DNA from: Myxococcales bacterium
GTDB lineage: Bacteria; Myxococcota_A; Polyangia; Nannocystales; Nannocystaceae
NCBI GenBank assembly: GCA_020633315.1
Contig: JACKDV010000004.1
Coordinates: forward strand, 62,001 to 126,000
Direction of reading: 5' to 3'
Length of the DNA stretch: 64,000 bases
Below are positions 52,921 to 61,336 of the stretch, one piece after another. A program made the translations under genes and the position numbers. Within the stretch, counting starts at the first letter, position 1. Each line of letters begins with the position of its first letter. The notes beneath the pieces are model-generated. The model searched no databases. It saw nothing but the letters and a program-made list of their open reading frames with translations, and was not told the origin of the DNA.

Positions 52921-55893
52921 GTGCGGTCGTCCCCTCCCTCGATCCTCGAGCTGGTTCTTCGCCCCACCAAGGGCGATGGCGAGCACGAGCTCGTCGCCGA
53001 GTGGCGCCGCCCGGGCGAGCCGCCGGTGCGACGGGTACGGACCCTGAGGATCGACGCCGACGAGCTGGCGACGCGGATCGATCCCGAGGCCTACGGCGAG
53101 GCGCTGGGGCGCGCCGTGTTCGACGGCGAGGTGCGCGAGCTGTTCGCCCAGGCGCGGCTCTCCGATCTGCGGGTGCTGCTCACGGTGGACTCGGACGCGC
53201 TGCGATCGCTGCGCTGGGAACGGCTGGCCGGGCCCTTCGAGGACGACCAGTGGCGGCTGCTCGGCCAGAGCCAGCGCACCCCGCTGTCGCTGCACCTGCC
53301 CAGCGGCAGCGACCGCAGCTTCCCCCCGCTGGGCCGTCGCGAGCTGCGGGCGCTGGTGGTGATCGCCAACCCCGAGCCGGGCAATGCCTACGGCGTGGAG
53401 CCCTTCGACGAGACCGCGGCCCTCGACACGGTGCTCGAGGGCCTGGGCTCGATCCCCTCGGTGGTGCTGGGCAAGGACCCGCGCGCCGCCGGGCCGCCCA
53501 CCCTCGAGCAGATCCACCAGCGGCTCACCGCCGAGCGCTTCACCCTGCTGCACGTGGTCGCGCACGGCACCTACGGCCGACGGGCGGGCCGCGACATGGC
53601 CGTGTTCCTCGACGACGAGCCGGGGCGGATCGAGGCGGTGCCCGCCACCGCGCTGCTCGAGCGGCTGCACGAGCTGGGCGCCCGCCGGGGCCTGCCCCAC
53701 CTGGCCTTCCTCGCGGTGTGCAACAGCGCCAGGCCCGACGCGGCCGGGGTGTTCGGCGGGCTCGCCCAGCGGATGGTCCGCGAGCTGGGCATGCCCGCGG
53801 TGGTGGCGATGACCGACGCGGTGACCCAGGCCACCGCGCTCACCCTGGGCCGGGCCTTCTACGCCCGGCTGCGCGACCACGGCGAGGTCGACCGTGCGCT
53901 GGTCGAGGCCAGCGTGGAGGTCCGCAAGCACCGGGACGTGGTGGTGCCCGCGCTGTTCAGCCGGCTGGGGGGACGCCCCTTGCTCGTCGACGATCTCGAC
54001 CGGCCGCTCACCCGCGAGGAGCTGGCCGCGGCCGCCGAGCGCCTCGATGCCCTGTTCCTCGAGCGCGCGCCCAGCCTGCGCGCCCGGGCCCGGGCGCTGG
54101 CCTCCACCGTCGCCGTCGACCCGGCCGTGCTCGGCGGGCAGGCGAGCCTCGAGCACCAGCGCGCGCTCGCCTCGCTCGAGCAGCTGTGCGAGGACGCGCT
54201 CGAGCTCTCGTTCACCGCCCTGGCCCACGGACGCGAGCCGCCGCCCTACGACCTGCGCTGCCCGTTCCCGGGGCGGCACCCCTTCGGCGGGGAGGACCGC
54301 GAGCTCTTCTTCGGCCGCGACGCGCTGAGCGAAGGGCTGCTCGAGCAGCTCCAGCGCCACCCGGTGCTGGTGCTGTCGGGCGCCTCCGGCTGCGGCAAGT
54401 CCTCGCTGGTCGAGGCGGGCATGCTGCCCCGCCTGTGTGACCGCGACCCCGAGCTGGTGCTGGCGCGGCTGCGTCCCGGCGAGCACCCGCTGGCCGAGCT
54501 CGAGGCCGTGCTCCCGCGGCTCGAGGCCGCGCCGGGGGCCACGGTGCTGCACGTGGAGCAGCTCGGCCAGGTGTTCCTGCGCTGCCCCGACCCCGATGAG
54601 CGCAAGGCCTTCTTCGATCGCCTGCTCGCCCTGGTCACGCCCGAGCGCCGCCTGGTGATCACCATGCGCGGCAGCTTCGTGGAGGACTGCGAGGAGCACG
54701 AGGGGCTGCGGGCCGAGGTGGAGAAGCGCCGGCGCATCCGGCCGCTGTCGAGCGACGAGCTGCGGCGCGCCGTGGAGGCCCAGGGCGAGGCCGCCGGGCT
54801 GCGCTTCGAGACGGGCCTGGTGTCGCTGGTGCACGAGGACGTGGAGGGCGAGCCGGGGGCGATGTCGCTGCTGCAGCAGGCCCTGCGCGAGCTGTACGAG
54901 CGACGCCACGGGCGATGGCTGCGGGTAGAGACCTGGGAGGAGCTTGGCCGCATGGCCGGGGTCGTCACCACCATGGCCGAGCGGGTGGTGGCCGGCCTCG
55001 CGGCGGTCGATCAGAAGCGGCTGCGCGCGATCGTGGTCGCGCTCACCGAGCAGGCCCGCGATGGATCCACCCGACACCAGCGACGCCAGCTCTCGCTCGA
55101 TCAGCTCGTCGAGGGCGCGCCGGCCGAGCGAGCAGAGCTGCAGCGACTGGTCGACGACCTCGCCTCCGACGGCCTGCTGGTGGAGACCCGCGACGACGAG
55201 CTGGGGACCCTGATCGAGGTGGCCCACGTGGCGCTGCTGCGAGAGTGGGAGCCCGTGCGAGGGTGGCTCGCGGCCGCGGCCGAGGGCGAGCGACGGCGAG
55301 AGCTCGCGCTCGTGTCACCGCCGACCGAGGTGACCCCGAGCCCGGCCAAGGGCGCGTCGCGGACGTGGGTGGCCGTGGTCGCGGCCGCGCTCGTCGTGGG
55401 CGTGGGAGCGCTCGCCATCGCCTCCGCCAACCGAGGCGACGCACAGCCGGAGGCCCTGGCCAGCGCGCCCCCGCCCCCCGCCGCGGCGGCCGGGGGCGCC
55501 CCCGAGGAGCCGTCTGCGGGCACGAACGAGGCCGAGCCACCGCCCGCGAGCGGCTCCACGAGCCCCGCCCCCTCGCTCGCCCTCGGGGCCGACACCGAGG
55601 CAAGCGAGCCCACGGGCGACAGCGAGCCCACGGGCGGCAGCGGGTCCGCGGCCGAGAGCGACACCAAGACCACGCCGACCACCAAGCCCGTCGTCCGCAA
55701 GACGAGCAAGAGCTGTCGGGACGATCGGCTGGCCAAGCGAGTCATCGACGATGCGCTCCGCGGCCGGGGTTGCGACCGGGTCAGCGTGACGATCCACGGC
55801 GGGCGCCTGAAGGTGACCAGCCCGAGCATCGACGAGGACGTGTCCGACCGGATCGAGGACTGCACCGACCGGAGGTACCCATGCCCCGACTGA
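52921..55893 (+). CDS. CHAT protease / STAND NTPase fused membrane protein
   Basis: 990 residues from a GTG at 52921, with GGTGGAG 11 bases upstream. CHAT (caspase-like) domain about 60-350: His 215 (VVAHGTYG) and Cys 267 (LAVCNSARP) form the expected catalytic dyad. nSTAND1-type NTPase about 440-780, opening with PFGGEDRELFFGRDALSE, Walker A GASGCGKS (Lys 493) and the Walker B variant VLHVEQLGQVF, where the usual Asp is Glu. One membrane helix at about 815-836 (VAVVAAALVVGVGALAIA), then a Ser/Thr/Pro/Glu linker and a 55-residue domain with four or five Cys. Inside-positive charge puts the protease in the cytoplasm and the tail outside. Overlaps the next gene by 13 bp. Confidence 0.9.
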   Translation: MRSSPPSILELVLRPTKGDGEHELVAEWRRPGEPPVRRVRTLRIDADELATRIDPEAYGEALGRAVFDGEVRELFAQARLSDLRVLLTVDSDALRSLRWERLAGPFEDDQWRLLGQSQRTPLSLHLPSGSDRSFPPLGRRELRALVVIANPEPGNAYGVEPFDETAALDTVLEGLGSIPSVVLGKDPRAAGPPTLEQIHQRLTAERFTLLHVVAHGTYGRRAGRDMAVFLDDEPGRIEAVPATALLERLHELGARRGLPHLAFLAVCNSARPDAAGVFGGLAQRMVRELGMPAVVAMTDAVTQATALTLGRAFYARLRDHGEVDRALVEASVEVRKHRDVVVPALFSRLGGRPLLVDDLDRPLTREELAAAAERLDALFLERAPSLRARARALASTVAVDPAVLGGQASLEHQRALASLEQLCEDALELSFTALAHGREPPPYDLRCPFPGRHPFGGEDRELFFGRDALSEGLLEQLQRHPVLVLSGASGCGKSSLVEAGMLPRLCDRDPELVLARLRPGEHPLAELEAVLPRLEAAPGATVLHVEQLGQVFLRCPDPDERKAFFDRLLALVTPERRLVITMRGSFVEDCEEHEGLRAEVEKRRRIRPLSSDELRRAVEAQGEAAGLRFETGLVSLVHEDVEGEPGAMSLLQQALRELYERRHGRWLRVETWEELGRMAGVVTTMAERVVAGLAAVDQKRLRAIVVALTEQARDGSTRHQRRQLSLDQLVEGAPAERAELQRLVDDLASDGLLVETRDDELGTLIEVAHVALLREWEPVRGWLAAAAEGERRRELALVSPPTEVTPSPAKGASRTWVAVVAAALVVGVGALAIASANRGDAQPEALASAPPPPAAAAGGAPEEPSAGTNEAEPPPASGSTSPAPSLALGADTEASEPTGDSEPTGGSGSAAESDTKTTPTTKPVVRKTSKSCRDDRLAKRVIDDALRGRGCDRVSVTIHGGRLKVTSPSIDEDVSDRIEDCTDRRYPCPD

Positions 55894-58568
55894 TCCCCCG
55901 CGCGAGCGCGGCCGCGCTCCACTGGCTCGCGCTCTCCCTCGCGGGGCTCGTGCTCCTGCTGGGTCCGCTCACCGCCCACGCGGCGCCGCCGAGCGACTGC
56001 CTCGCCGCCGGGGCCATCGCCGAGCTCGAGCCCGGCGAGCGCACGCTGCTGCGCCAGATGTGCGAGGGCAGCCCGAGCCCCGAGGGCGCCGAGCGGGTCG
56101 CCGAGGCGCGGGCCACCCTGATCGCAGGCCTGCGCCTCGAGGGCTGGAAGGCCGCGTTCGTGGCCCGGGCCATCGCCAGCACGGCCCCCGCCCCCGCCGA
56201 GGCCACCGCACGCCAGCGGGCGCAGGAGGCATGGCTCGGCGAGCTGCTCGCCCGCACCCACACCCAGCGCGGCAAGGAGGCCGCCGCCTGCACCACCTTC
56301 CACGACCTGGCGTCCGGGGCCATCCGCGAGCTCGAGCACGGCGTCACCGGGACCATCCCCGTCAGCCCGCGCGACCTGGAGGCCGACGACGCATGCGTGA
56401 GCGACGACGAGCAGGAGCGGCTCGACGCGCTGATCGAGGGGTGGCACCTGCTGACGATCCCGGGGCGCAGCCGGGACGTCGTCGATGCCTGGTCGGTCGA
56501 CGTGGACGGGCTCGAGGTGCTGCGGGTGGAGCCCATCCCCTACCTGCACGACGGCCAGCGCGGCTGGCTGCTGCTGCTGCCCCGCGACCGCATGGTCACG
56601 CTCACCATGCGCCAGCCCGACCTCGACATGCCGTGGGCCGAGACCCGACGGCTGGTGGACATCGACTCCGTGCTGTCGCGGCGGCGCTCCGAGTGCGTGA
56701 TCATCGAGGCCGGGGCCGATCCCGAGGGCGGCTGGTCGGTGGTGGTCAACGGCTCGTCGGCTCCCCTCGAGACGGTCTCCACCGCCGCGGGCGGCCAGCG
56801 CACGCAGCGGGCCATCCTCAACCTGCCGCGCGACCCCGCGACCGACGAGCGGGCCGCCCCGCGGGAGCTGGTGTTCGTGAGCACCCAACCCGGGATCGAG
56901 CCCTGGGTCTCGTCGCTGGCCGAGCCGCGCGAGGAGGGCCACGGCCGCTGTCGCTCGGTCGCCTACGATCTGTCGGGGCTCAACAACCCGCAGGAGCACA
57001 TCGGCATCGCCCAGGTCGCGGTGGACGATAGCTGCCGCAACCGCGGCATCGTGCCCTCGCGGGTGCGCAGCTACGCCGAGGGCTACACCGAGCGGGCCGA
57101 CAAGAAGCTGATCCCGCTGGACGCCTGGGCCGAGGTGATGGAGATCTTCCGCGACCTCGAGTCCCGGCTGGGCTCGCGGGCGGAGGCCGAGCGCGGCGCG
57201 AGCCGGGGCGACCTCGACGACAGCGAGCAGATGGTGGTGCTGGCCTCGGAGCTGCGCCGCCGCGGCGTGGACTCGCTCCTCTACTTCGACGTGCGCTGCC
57301 CCGAGCGCAGCACCGAGGTCACCGTCATCGGCACCCGGGTCGACCTCGACGACTTCGTCGGCCGCGCCAAGTCCAAGGTGACCGGCGTCGACACCGACGA
57401 CCTGCTCGCGGTGCGCTCCCACGACAGCCGCTCCCGAGACCTACGCGAGGCGATGGAGGTGGTGCTCAGCGATCTGCTCGACCAGCCCCACGTGCGCTTC
57501 GTCGATCCTCCCGACACGATCGAGCGGGGCCTGCGGAGGGACCTGCGGGTGGTGGGCATCGGCGCGGGCGTGGACGTGGAGGTCTGGTCGCTCGGGGCGG
57601 CGAGGACCGAGGCGGTCTGCACCCAGGTGGAGGAGCTCAACGACCTGTCGAGCTTCGCCAAGCTCCGCACCATCCGCGACGCGGCCCGGCACGGCAGCAG
57701 CGTGCCCCGGCTTCGCGAGCGGACCACCGGCAACCACACCGAGCTCGAGCTCGGCGGCCTGCCCAAGGGCAAGTACCTGGCCATCGCCACCGCGGTGACC
57801 AACGGGGAGTCGACCCTGCGCGAGGACGACGAGATCGGCCACGCCCTGTGCTTCGAGGTGGTCGAGCGGGAGATCGAGCTGGTGACCGACATCCTCGGCT
57901 TCAAGCAGTGGACCACCCCGCGCACCAACCCGATCTCGTCCCAGCTCAGCTTCGTCCGCATCAGCGGCAGCGTGCGCTACACCACCTGGGAGTTCTTCGA
58001 GTTCGGCGGCAGCGTGGGCTACGAGCACGTGGAGTACACCACCCAGTCCGCGCCGGTGTGGGACGAGCTGTCGCTGGTCGATCTCACCGAGAGCCTGCAC
58101 TCGCAGCTGAGCTGGCGGCGCAACGGGATCTTCATGGGTCCCTTCGCCGGCCTGCGCTTCCCCTTCGCGCGCTGGCCCTGGCCGGTGTGCCGCAAGGGCA
58201 AGGGAGACGACTGCGCGATCATCCGCGAGCGACGCCAGGCCAACCCGTCGCTGGCCACCTTCTTCGTCAACGCCCAGCTCCTGTTCAACGTGGGCATCGC
58301 CAACATCGACGGCCTCCCCGCCGAGCTCGCTGCCGTCCAGAGCGACTCGGTGCTCGCGGGGGACGTGGACCTCTCCTTCAAGAGCGGCATCCGCATCCGT
58401 CCGCGGCGCCTGGCCAGCTTCGGCGTGTTCGGGGGCCTGCTGCTCTCCGACCTCGCCAATTCCACCATCAAGAACGCGCTGGACGAGGAGTTCTGGGCCA
58501 ACGACTGGGGCGTGCGGGCCTTCGTGGGCATCGAGCTGGGCCTGGGCCTGCTGGGGAGGTCTTCGTGA
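55881..58568 (+). CDS. exported protein with beta-barrel-like C-terminus, partner of CHAT-STAND
   Basis: 895 residues. GGAGG at 55871-55875 sits 5 bp before the ATG, inside the end of the CHAT-STAND gene. A signal peptide (LALSLAGLVLLLGPLTAHA) is followed by a Cys-containing helical region, a long beta-rich region, and residues ~380-580 that resemble a periplasmic TolB/CsgG-type domain (DSLLYFDVRC, DLLDQPHVRFVD). The last 250 residues (SGSVRYTTWEFFEFGGSVG, HSQLSWRRNGIFMGPFAGL) alternate like outer-membrane beta strands. A role in sensing or anchoring at the outer membrane is likely. No known family recognised. Confidence 0.75.
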   Translation: MPRLIPRASAAALHWLALSLAGLVLLLGPLTAHAAPPSDCLAAGAIAELEPGERTLLRQMCEGSPSPEGAERVAEARATLIAGLRLEGWKAAFVARAIASTAPAPAEATARQRAQEAWLGELLARTHTQRGKEAAACTTFHDLASGAIRELEHGVTGTIPVSPRDLEADDACVSDDEQERLDALIEGWHLLTIPGRSRDVVDAWSVDVDGLEVLRVEPIPYLHDGQRGWLLLLPRDRMVTLTMRQPDLDMPWAETRRLVDIDSVLSRRRSECVIIEAGADPEGGWSVVVNGSSAPLETVSTAAGGQRTQRAILNLPRDPATDERAAPRELVFVSTQPGIEPWVSSLAEPREEGHGRCRSVAYDLSGLNNPQEHIGIAQVAVDDSCRNRGIVPSRVRSYAEGYTERADKKLIPLDAWAEVMEIFRDLESRLGSRAEAERGASRGDLDDSEQMVVLASELRRRGVDSLLYFDVRCPERSTEVTVIGTRVDLDDFVGRAKSKVTGVDTDDLLAVRSHDSRSRDLREAMEVVLSDLLDQPHVRFVDPPDTIERGLRRDLRVVGIGAGVDVEVWSLGAARTEAVCTQVEELNDLSSFAKLRTIRDAARHGSSVPRLRERTTGNHTELELGGLPKGKYLAIATAVTNGESTLREDDEIGHALCFEVVEREIELVTDILGFKQWTTPRTNPISSQLSFVRISGSVRYTTWEFFEFGGSVGYEHVEYTTQSAPVWDELSLVDLTESLHSQLSWRRNGIFMGPFAGLRFPFARWPWPVCRKGKGDDCAIIRERRQANPSLATFFVNAQLLFNVGIANIDGLPAELAAVQSDSVLAGDVDLSFKSGIRIRPRRLASFGVFGGLLLSDLANSTIKNALDEEFWANDWGVRAFVGIELGLGLLGRSS

Positions 58569-59524
58569 TCGATCTACGAGCACTCTGGACGCTCGCGCTG
58601 GGCGGCCTCGCGCTGGCCGGGCTCGGCACCGTCGCCTGCAACGACGTCCCCGCGCAGTGCACCGCCTTGTGCAGCCAGCTCTCCGACTGCGGCATGCTGC
58701 CCGGCCCGCTCGGCGACGATCAGCCGCGGCGCGACGCGCTGGCGGACTGCGAGGCCCGGTGCACGGTGTCCCCGAGCCGCGACTCGCTCTCCATCTGCTT
58801 CGACACCATCGGGAGGCCCGACGCCGAGTCCGATCCGTGGTGCAAGCAAGGGACCTGCTACGAGGCAGCATCGTGCCTCCGCAGCGCGCTGGGGAGCGAC
58901 TTTGCCCTCGGCAATGGCTCGGTGCTGGTGTCCGGCGTCAACCAGGCCCCCTCCGACGCGACGCGCCGGTGCCCCGTGGTCCCGACGATCGAGCAGGGGC
59001 AGCAGCAGTTCCTCATGGACATCTGCAAGCCACCGGACCCACAAGACCCCACGAACGACTCCGTGCTCGAGTTCGACGGAGGGCTCAGCTTGAGTCCCGG
59101 CGACGTGATCCTCGAGCTGGTCTCCGACGAGCTGCCCACCATCACCGTGCTCGAGGGGACCTGCGAGGGGCTGCAGGGGCACCCCCACGTGCCCAACGTC
59201 CCGGTGGGCACCTACTACACCGAGCTACGCATGTACGACCGACTCGACAACGACTGCGTGCGCTTCGACGGCGACCTGTTCACCGTCACGGCCGAGAGCA
59301 TGGTGGACGTGACCTTCTGGATCGAGTACGGACCGGGGGTCAAGGCCGATCTCTGCCCCGAAGCCGAGGACTACCGCTGCCGAGACGGCGAGGACAATGA
59401 TGGCGACGGTCGCATCGATTGCGAGGACATGGACTGCGAGGGCTCGGGGGTCTGTGACACGATGAGTCAGGAGAGCGGCGACGACGGCCCGACCCGCGGC
59501 AGCTCCGATGGCGGAACCGGTTGA
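58565..59524 (+). CDS. Cys-rich lipoprotein, third gene of the CHAT-STAND operon
   Basis: 319 residues from a GTG at 58565 that overlaps the previous stop by 4 bp (GTGA), with GGGGAGG 8-14 bases upstream. Signal peptide and lipobox-like GTVAC (Cys 25), then a Cys-rich part (CTALCSQLSDCG, CEARCTVS), a beta-rich middle (DVILELVSDELPTITV) and a C-terminal CRDGEDNDGDGRIDCEDMDC motif, a Ca-binding element common in myxobacterial surface proteins. A possible envelope sensor or ligand for the operon. Function unknown. Confidence 0.8.
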   Translation: MIDLRALWTLALGGLALAGLGTVACNDVPAQCTALCSQLSDCGMLPGPLGDDQPRRDALADCEARCTVSPSRDSLSICFDTIGRPDAESDPWCKQGTCYEAASCLRSALGSDFALGNGSVLVSGVNQAPSDATRRCPVVPTIEQGQQQFLMDICKPPDPQDPTNDSVLEFDGGLSLSPGDVILELVSDELPTITVLEGTCEGLQGHPHVPNVPVGTYYTELRMYDRLDNDCVRFDGDLFTVTAESMVDVTFWIEYGPGVKADLCPEAEDYRCRDGEDNDGDGRIDCEDMDCEGSGVCDTMSQESGDDGPTRGSSDGGTG

Positions 59525-59548
59525 TCCGGCGTTAGCATCCACGGAGCC

Positions 59549-60307
59549 ATGGAGCGACCCGCCGACGACGCGATGTTCCAGCGCCTGCTCGCCGACGCGG
59601 GCGTCGAGCCCGGCATGCGGGTGCTCGACGTGGGCTGCGGCGGGGGCGACGTCTCGCTCCTCGTGGCCCGGCGGGTCGGCGCCTCGGGCACGGTGGTGGG
59701 CATCGACCGCAGCGCTCGAGCCATCGCCATGGCACGCCGGCGCGTGACGGAGCTCGGCCAGCCCAACCTGCGCTTCGAGGAGGCCGACCTCCTCGCGCTC
59801 GACCCGGCCCTCGGCCTCTTCGATGCCGTGGTCGGCCGCCGCGTGCTGATGTACGTGCCCGAGCCCGCCCTGGCCCTCCGCCGCCTGTCCGAGCACCTGC
59901 ACCCCGGCGGCATCATGGCCTTCTCGGAGGTCGACGCCACCATGCCGCCCACGAGCACCGTGCCGCTGCCGCTGCACGAGCGGGTGCGAGGGTGGCTCTG
60001 GGCGACGGCGGTGGAATCGGGCGCCGATCCTCACCTGGGGCTGCGGCTGTTCGCGGTGCTCGAGGCGGCCGGCTTGGCGGCCCCCAGCGTGCGTGCCGAG
60101 GCCATCGTCCACACCCCCGACGACCGTCCGCCCACCGCCGAGATCGTGGCCGCCATGCTGCCCCGGATGCTCGAGCTGGGCATCGTGGACGAAGCCGAGG
60201 TCGAGCTCGGCACCCTCGACCAGCGGCTCGGCGACGAGCTCGCACGGGCCCGCGCCAGCTACGTCGGAGAGCTGAGCATCCTGGCCTGGGCCCGACGCCC
60301 CGCGTAG
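59549..60307 (+). CDS. SAM-dependent methyltransferase
   Basis: 252 residues. Motif I VLDVGCGGGDVSLLVA at about residue 24, motif II GIDRSARAI, LRFEEADLLAL, and motif IV FDAVVGRRVLMYV. The remainder is the variable half that binds the acceptor. The closest match by motif pattern is the Methyltransf_25/31 group, but the substrate cannot be read. Starts 24 bp after the lipoprotein gene and may read through from that operon. Confidence 0.85.
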   Translation: MERPADDAMFQRLLADAGVEPGMRVLDVGCGGGDVSLLVARRVGASGTVVGIDRSARAIAMARRRVTELGQPNLRFEEADLLALDPALGLFDAVVGRRVLMYVPEPALALRRLSEHLHPGGIMAFSEVDATMPPTSTVPLPLHERVRGWLWATAVESGADPHLGLRLFAVLEAAGLAAPSVRAEAIVHTPDDRPPTAEIVAAMLPRMLELGIVDEAEVELGTLDQRLGDELARARASYVGELSILAWARRPA

Positions 60308-60319
60308 CCCGAGCGCCCG

Positions 60320-61336
60320 TCAGTACGAGTGCTCGTCGAGCTTCACCTTGCCCCAGAACACCCAGTAGACGGTCACCGTGTAGCCGATCACCAGCGGCAT
60401 GCCGATGAGCGCGATGATCGACATCAGCCGCAGGGTGCTCTCCGAGGACGCGGCCCGAGCCACGTCGAGGCTGTGGGCGGGGTCGAGCGAGGAGACCACG
60501 AGGTTGGGGTAGAGCGCCGCGGCGGCGAGGAAGGTGAGCCCGGCGATCGAGGCACACGAGGACGCGAAGGCCTGGGCGGGCTTGGCCCGGTGGAGCCCCC
60601 GCGGGATGTTGGCCAGGGCCAGCCCCACCAGCACCGGCATCACCCACAGCACCGGCCAGCGCTCGAAGTTCCACAGCAGGTGGCGCACCCCGGCGAAGGC
60701 GAGGCCGGCCACCACCAGGTTCATGAACAAGAAGGCAGCAAAGCCCCCCCACGCCCAGCGTCGCACCCGTCGCCGCAGGTCGCCGTCGACCTTGAGCTGC
60801 AGGTAGAGCGCCCCGTGCATGGCCGCGCCGGCCACCGCCAGCAGCCCCACCGCCACCGGGAAGGGCTGGAGCAGGCCGAGCAGGCCGCCCGTGTACTGCC
60901 CCTGGGGCGACAGCGGGATCCCGCCCACCACGTTGCCCAGCGCCACGCCGAACACCGCGGTGGCCACCAGGCTCGAGAGGAAGAACGAGAAGTCCCACCA
61001 GGCGCGCCACCTTCGGGTGTGCACCTTGGAGCGGAACTCGATCGAGATCGCCCGGCCGATGAGCGACAGCAGCACCACGATCACCGGCAGGTAGAAGCCC
61101 GAGAGCACGGTGGCGTAGGCCTCGGGGAACGCGGCGAACAACGCCCCGCCGAAGGTCACCAGCCACACCTCGTTGCCGTCCCACAGCGGCCCGATGCTGT
61201 TGAGCACCAGGCGACGCTCGGTGTCGTCGCGCACCAGCAGGTGCAGGATGCCCACCCCGAGGTCGAAGCCGTCGAGGATGGCGTAGCCCATCAGCAGCAC
61301 CGCCAGGAGCACGAACCACAGCACGTGCAGGTCCAT
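60320..61336 (-). CDS. cydB: cytochrome bd ubiquinol oxidase subunit II
   Basis: 338 residues, eight to nine membrane helices. Hallmarks: GYAILDGFDLGVGIL at residues 17-31, NSIGPLWDGNEVWLV, FPEAYATVLSGFYLP and EFRSK. Forms the membrane complex with subunit I, reducing O2 to water with quinol electrons; high O2 affinity. The ATG is at 61336 and overlaps the cydA stop by one base (TGATG), so synthesis is coupled. No cydX-like small gene is visible downstream. Confidence 0.95.
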   Translation of the reverse strand: MDLHVLWFVLLAVLLMGYAILDGFDLGVGILHLLVRDDTERRLVLNSIGPLWDGNEVWLVTFGGALFAAFPEAYATVLSGFYLPVIVVLLSLIGRAISIEFRSKVHTRRWRAWWDFSFFLSSLVATAVFGVALGNVVGGIPLSPQGQYTGGLLGLLQPFPVAVGLLAVAGAAMHGALYLQLKVDGDLRRRVRRWAWGGFAAFLFMNLVVAGLAFAGVRHLLWNFERWPVLWVMPVLVGLALANIPRGLHRAKPAQAFASSCASIAGLTFLAAAALYPNLVVSSLDPAHSLDVARAASSESTLRLMSIIALIGMPLVIGYTVTVYWVFWGKVKLDEHSY

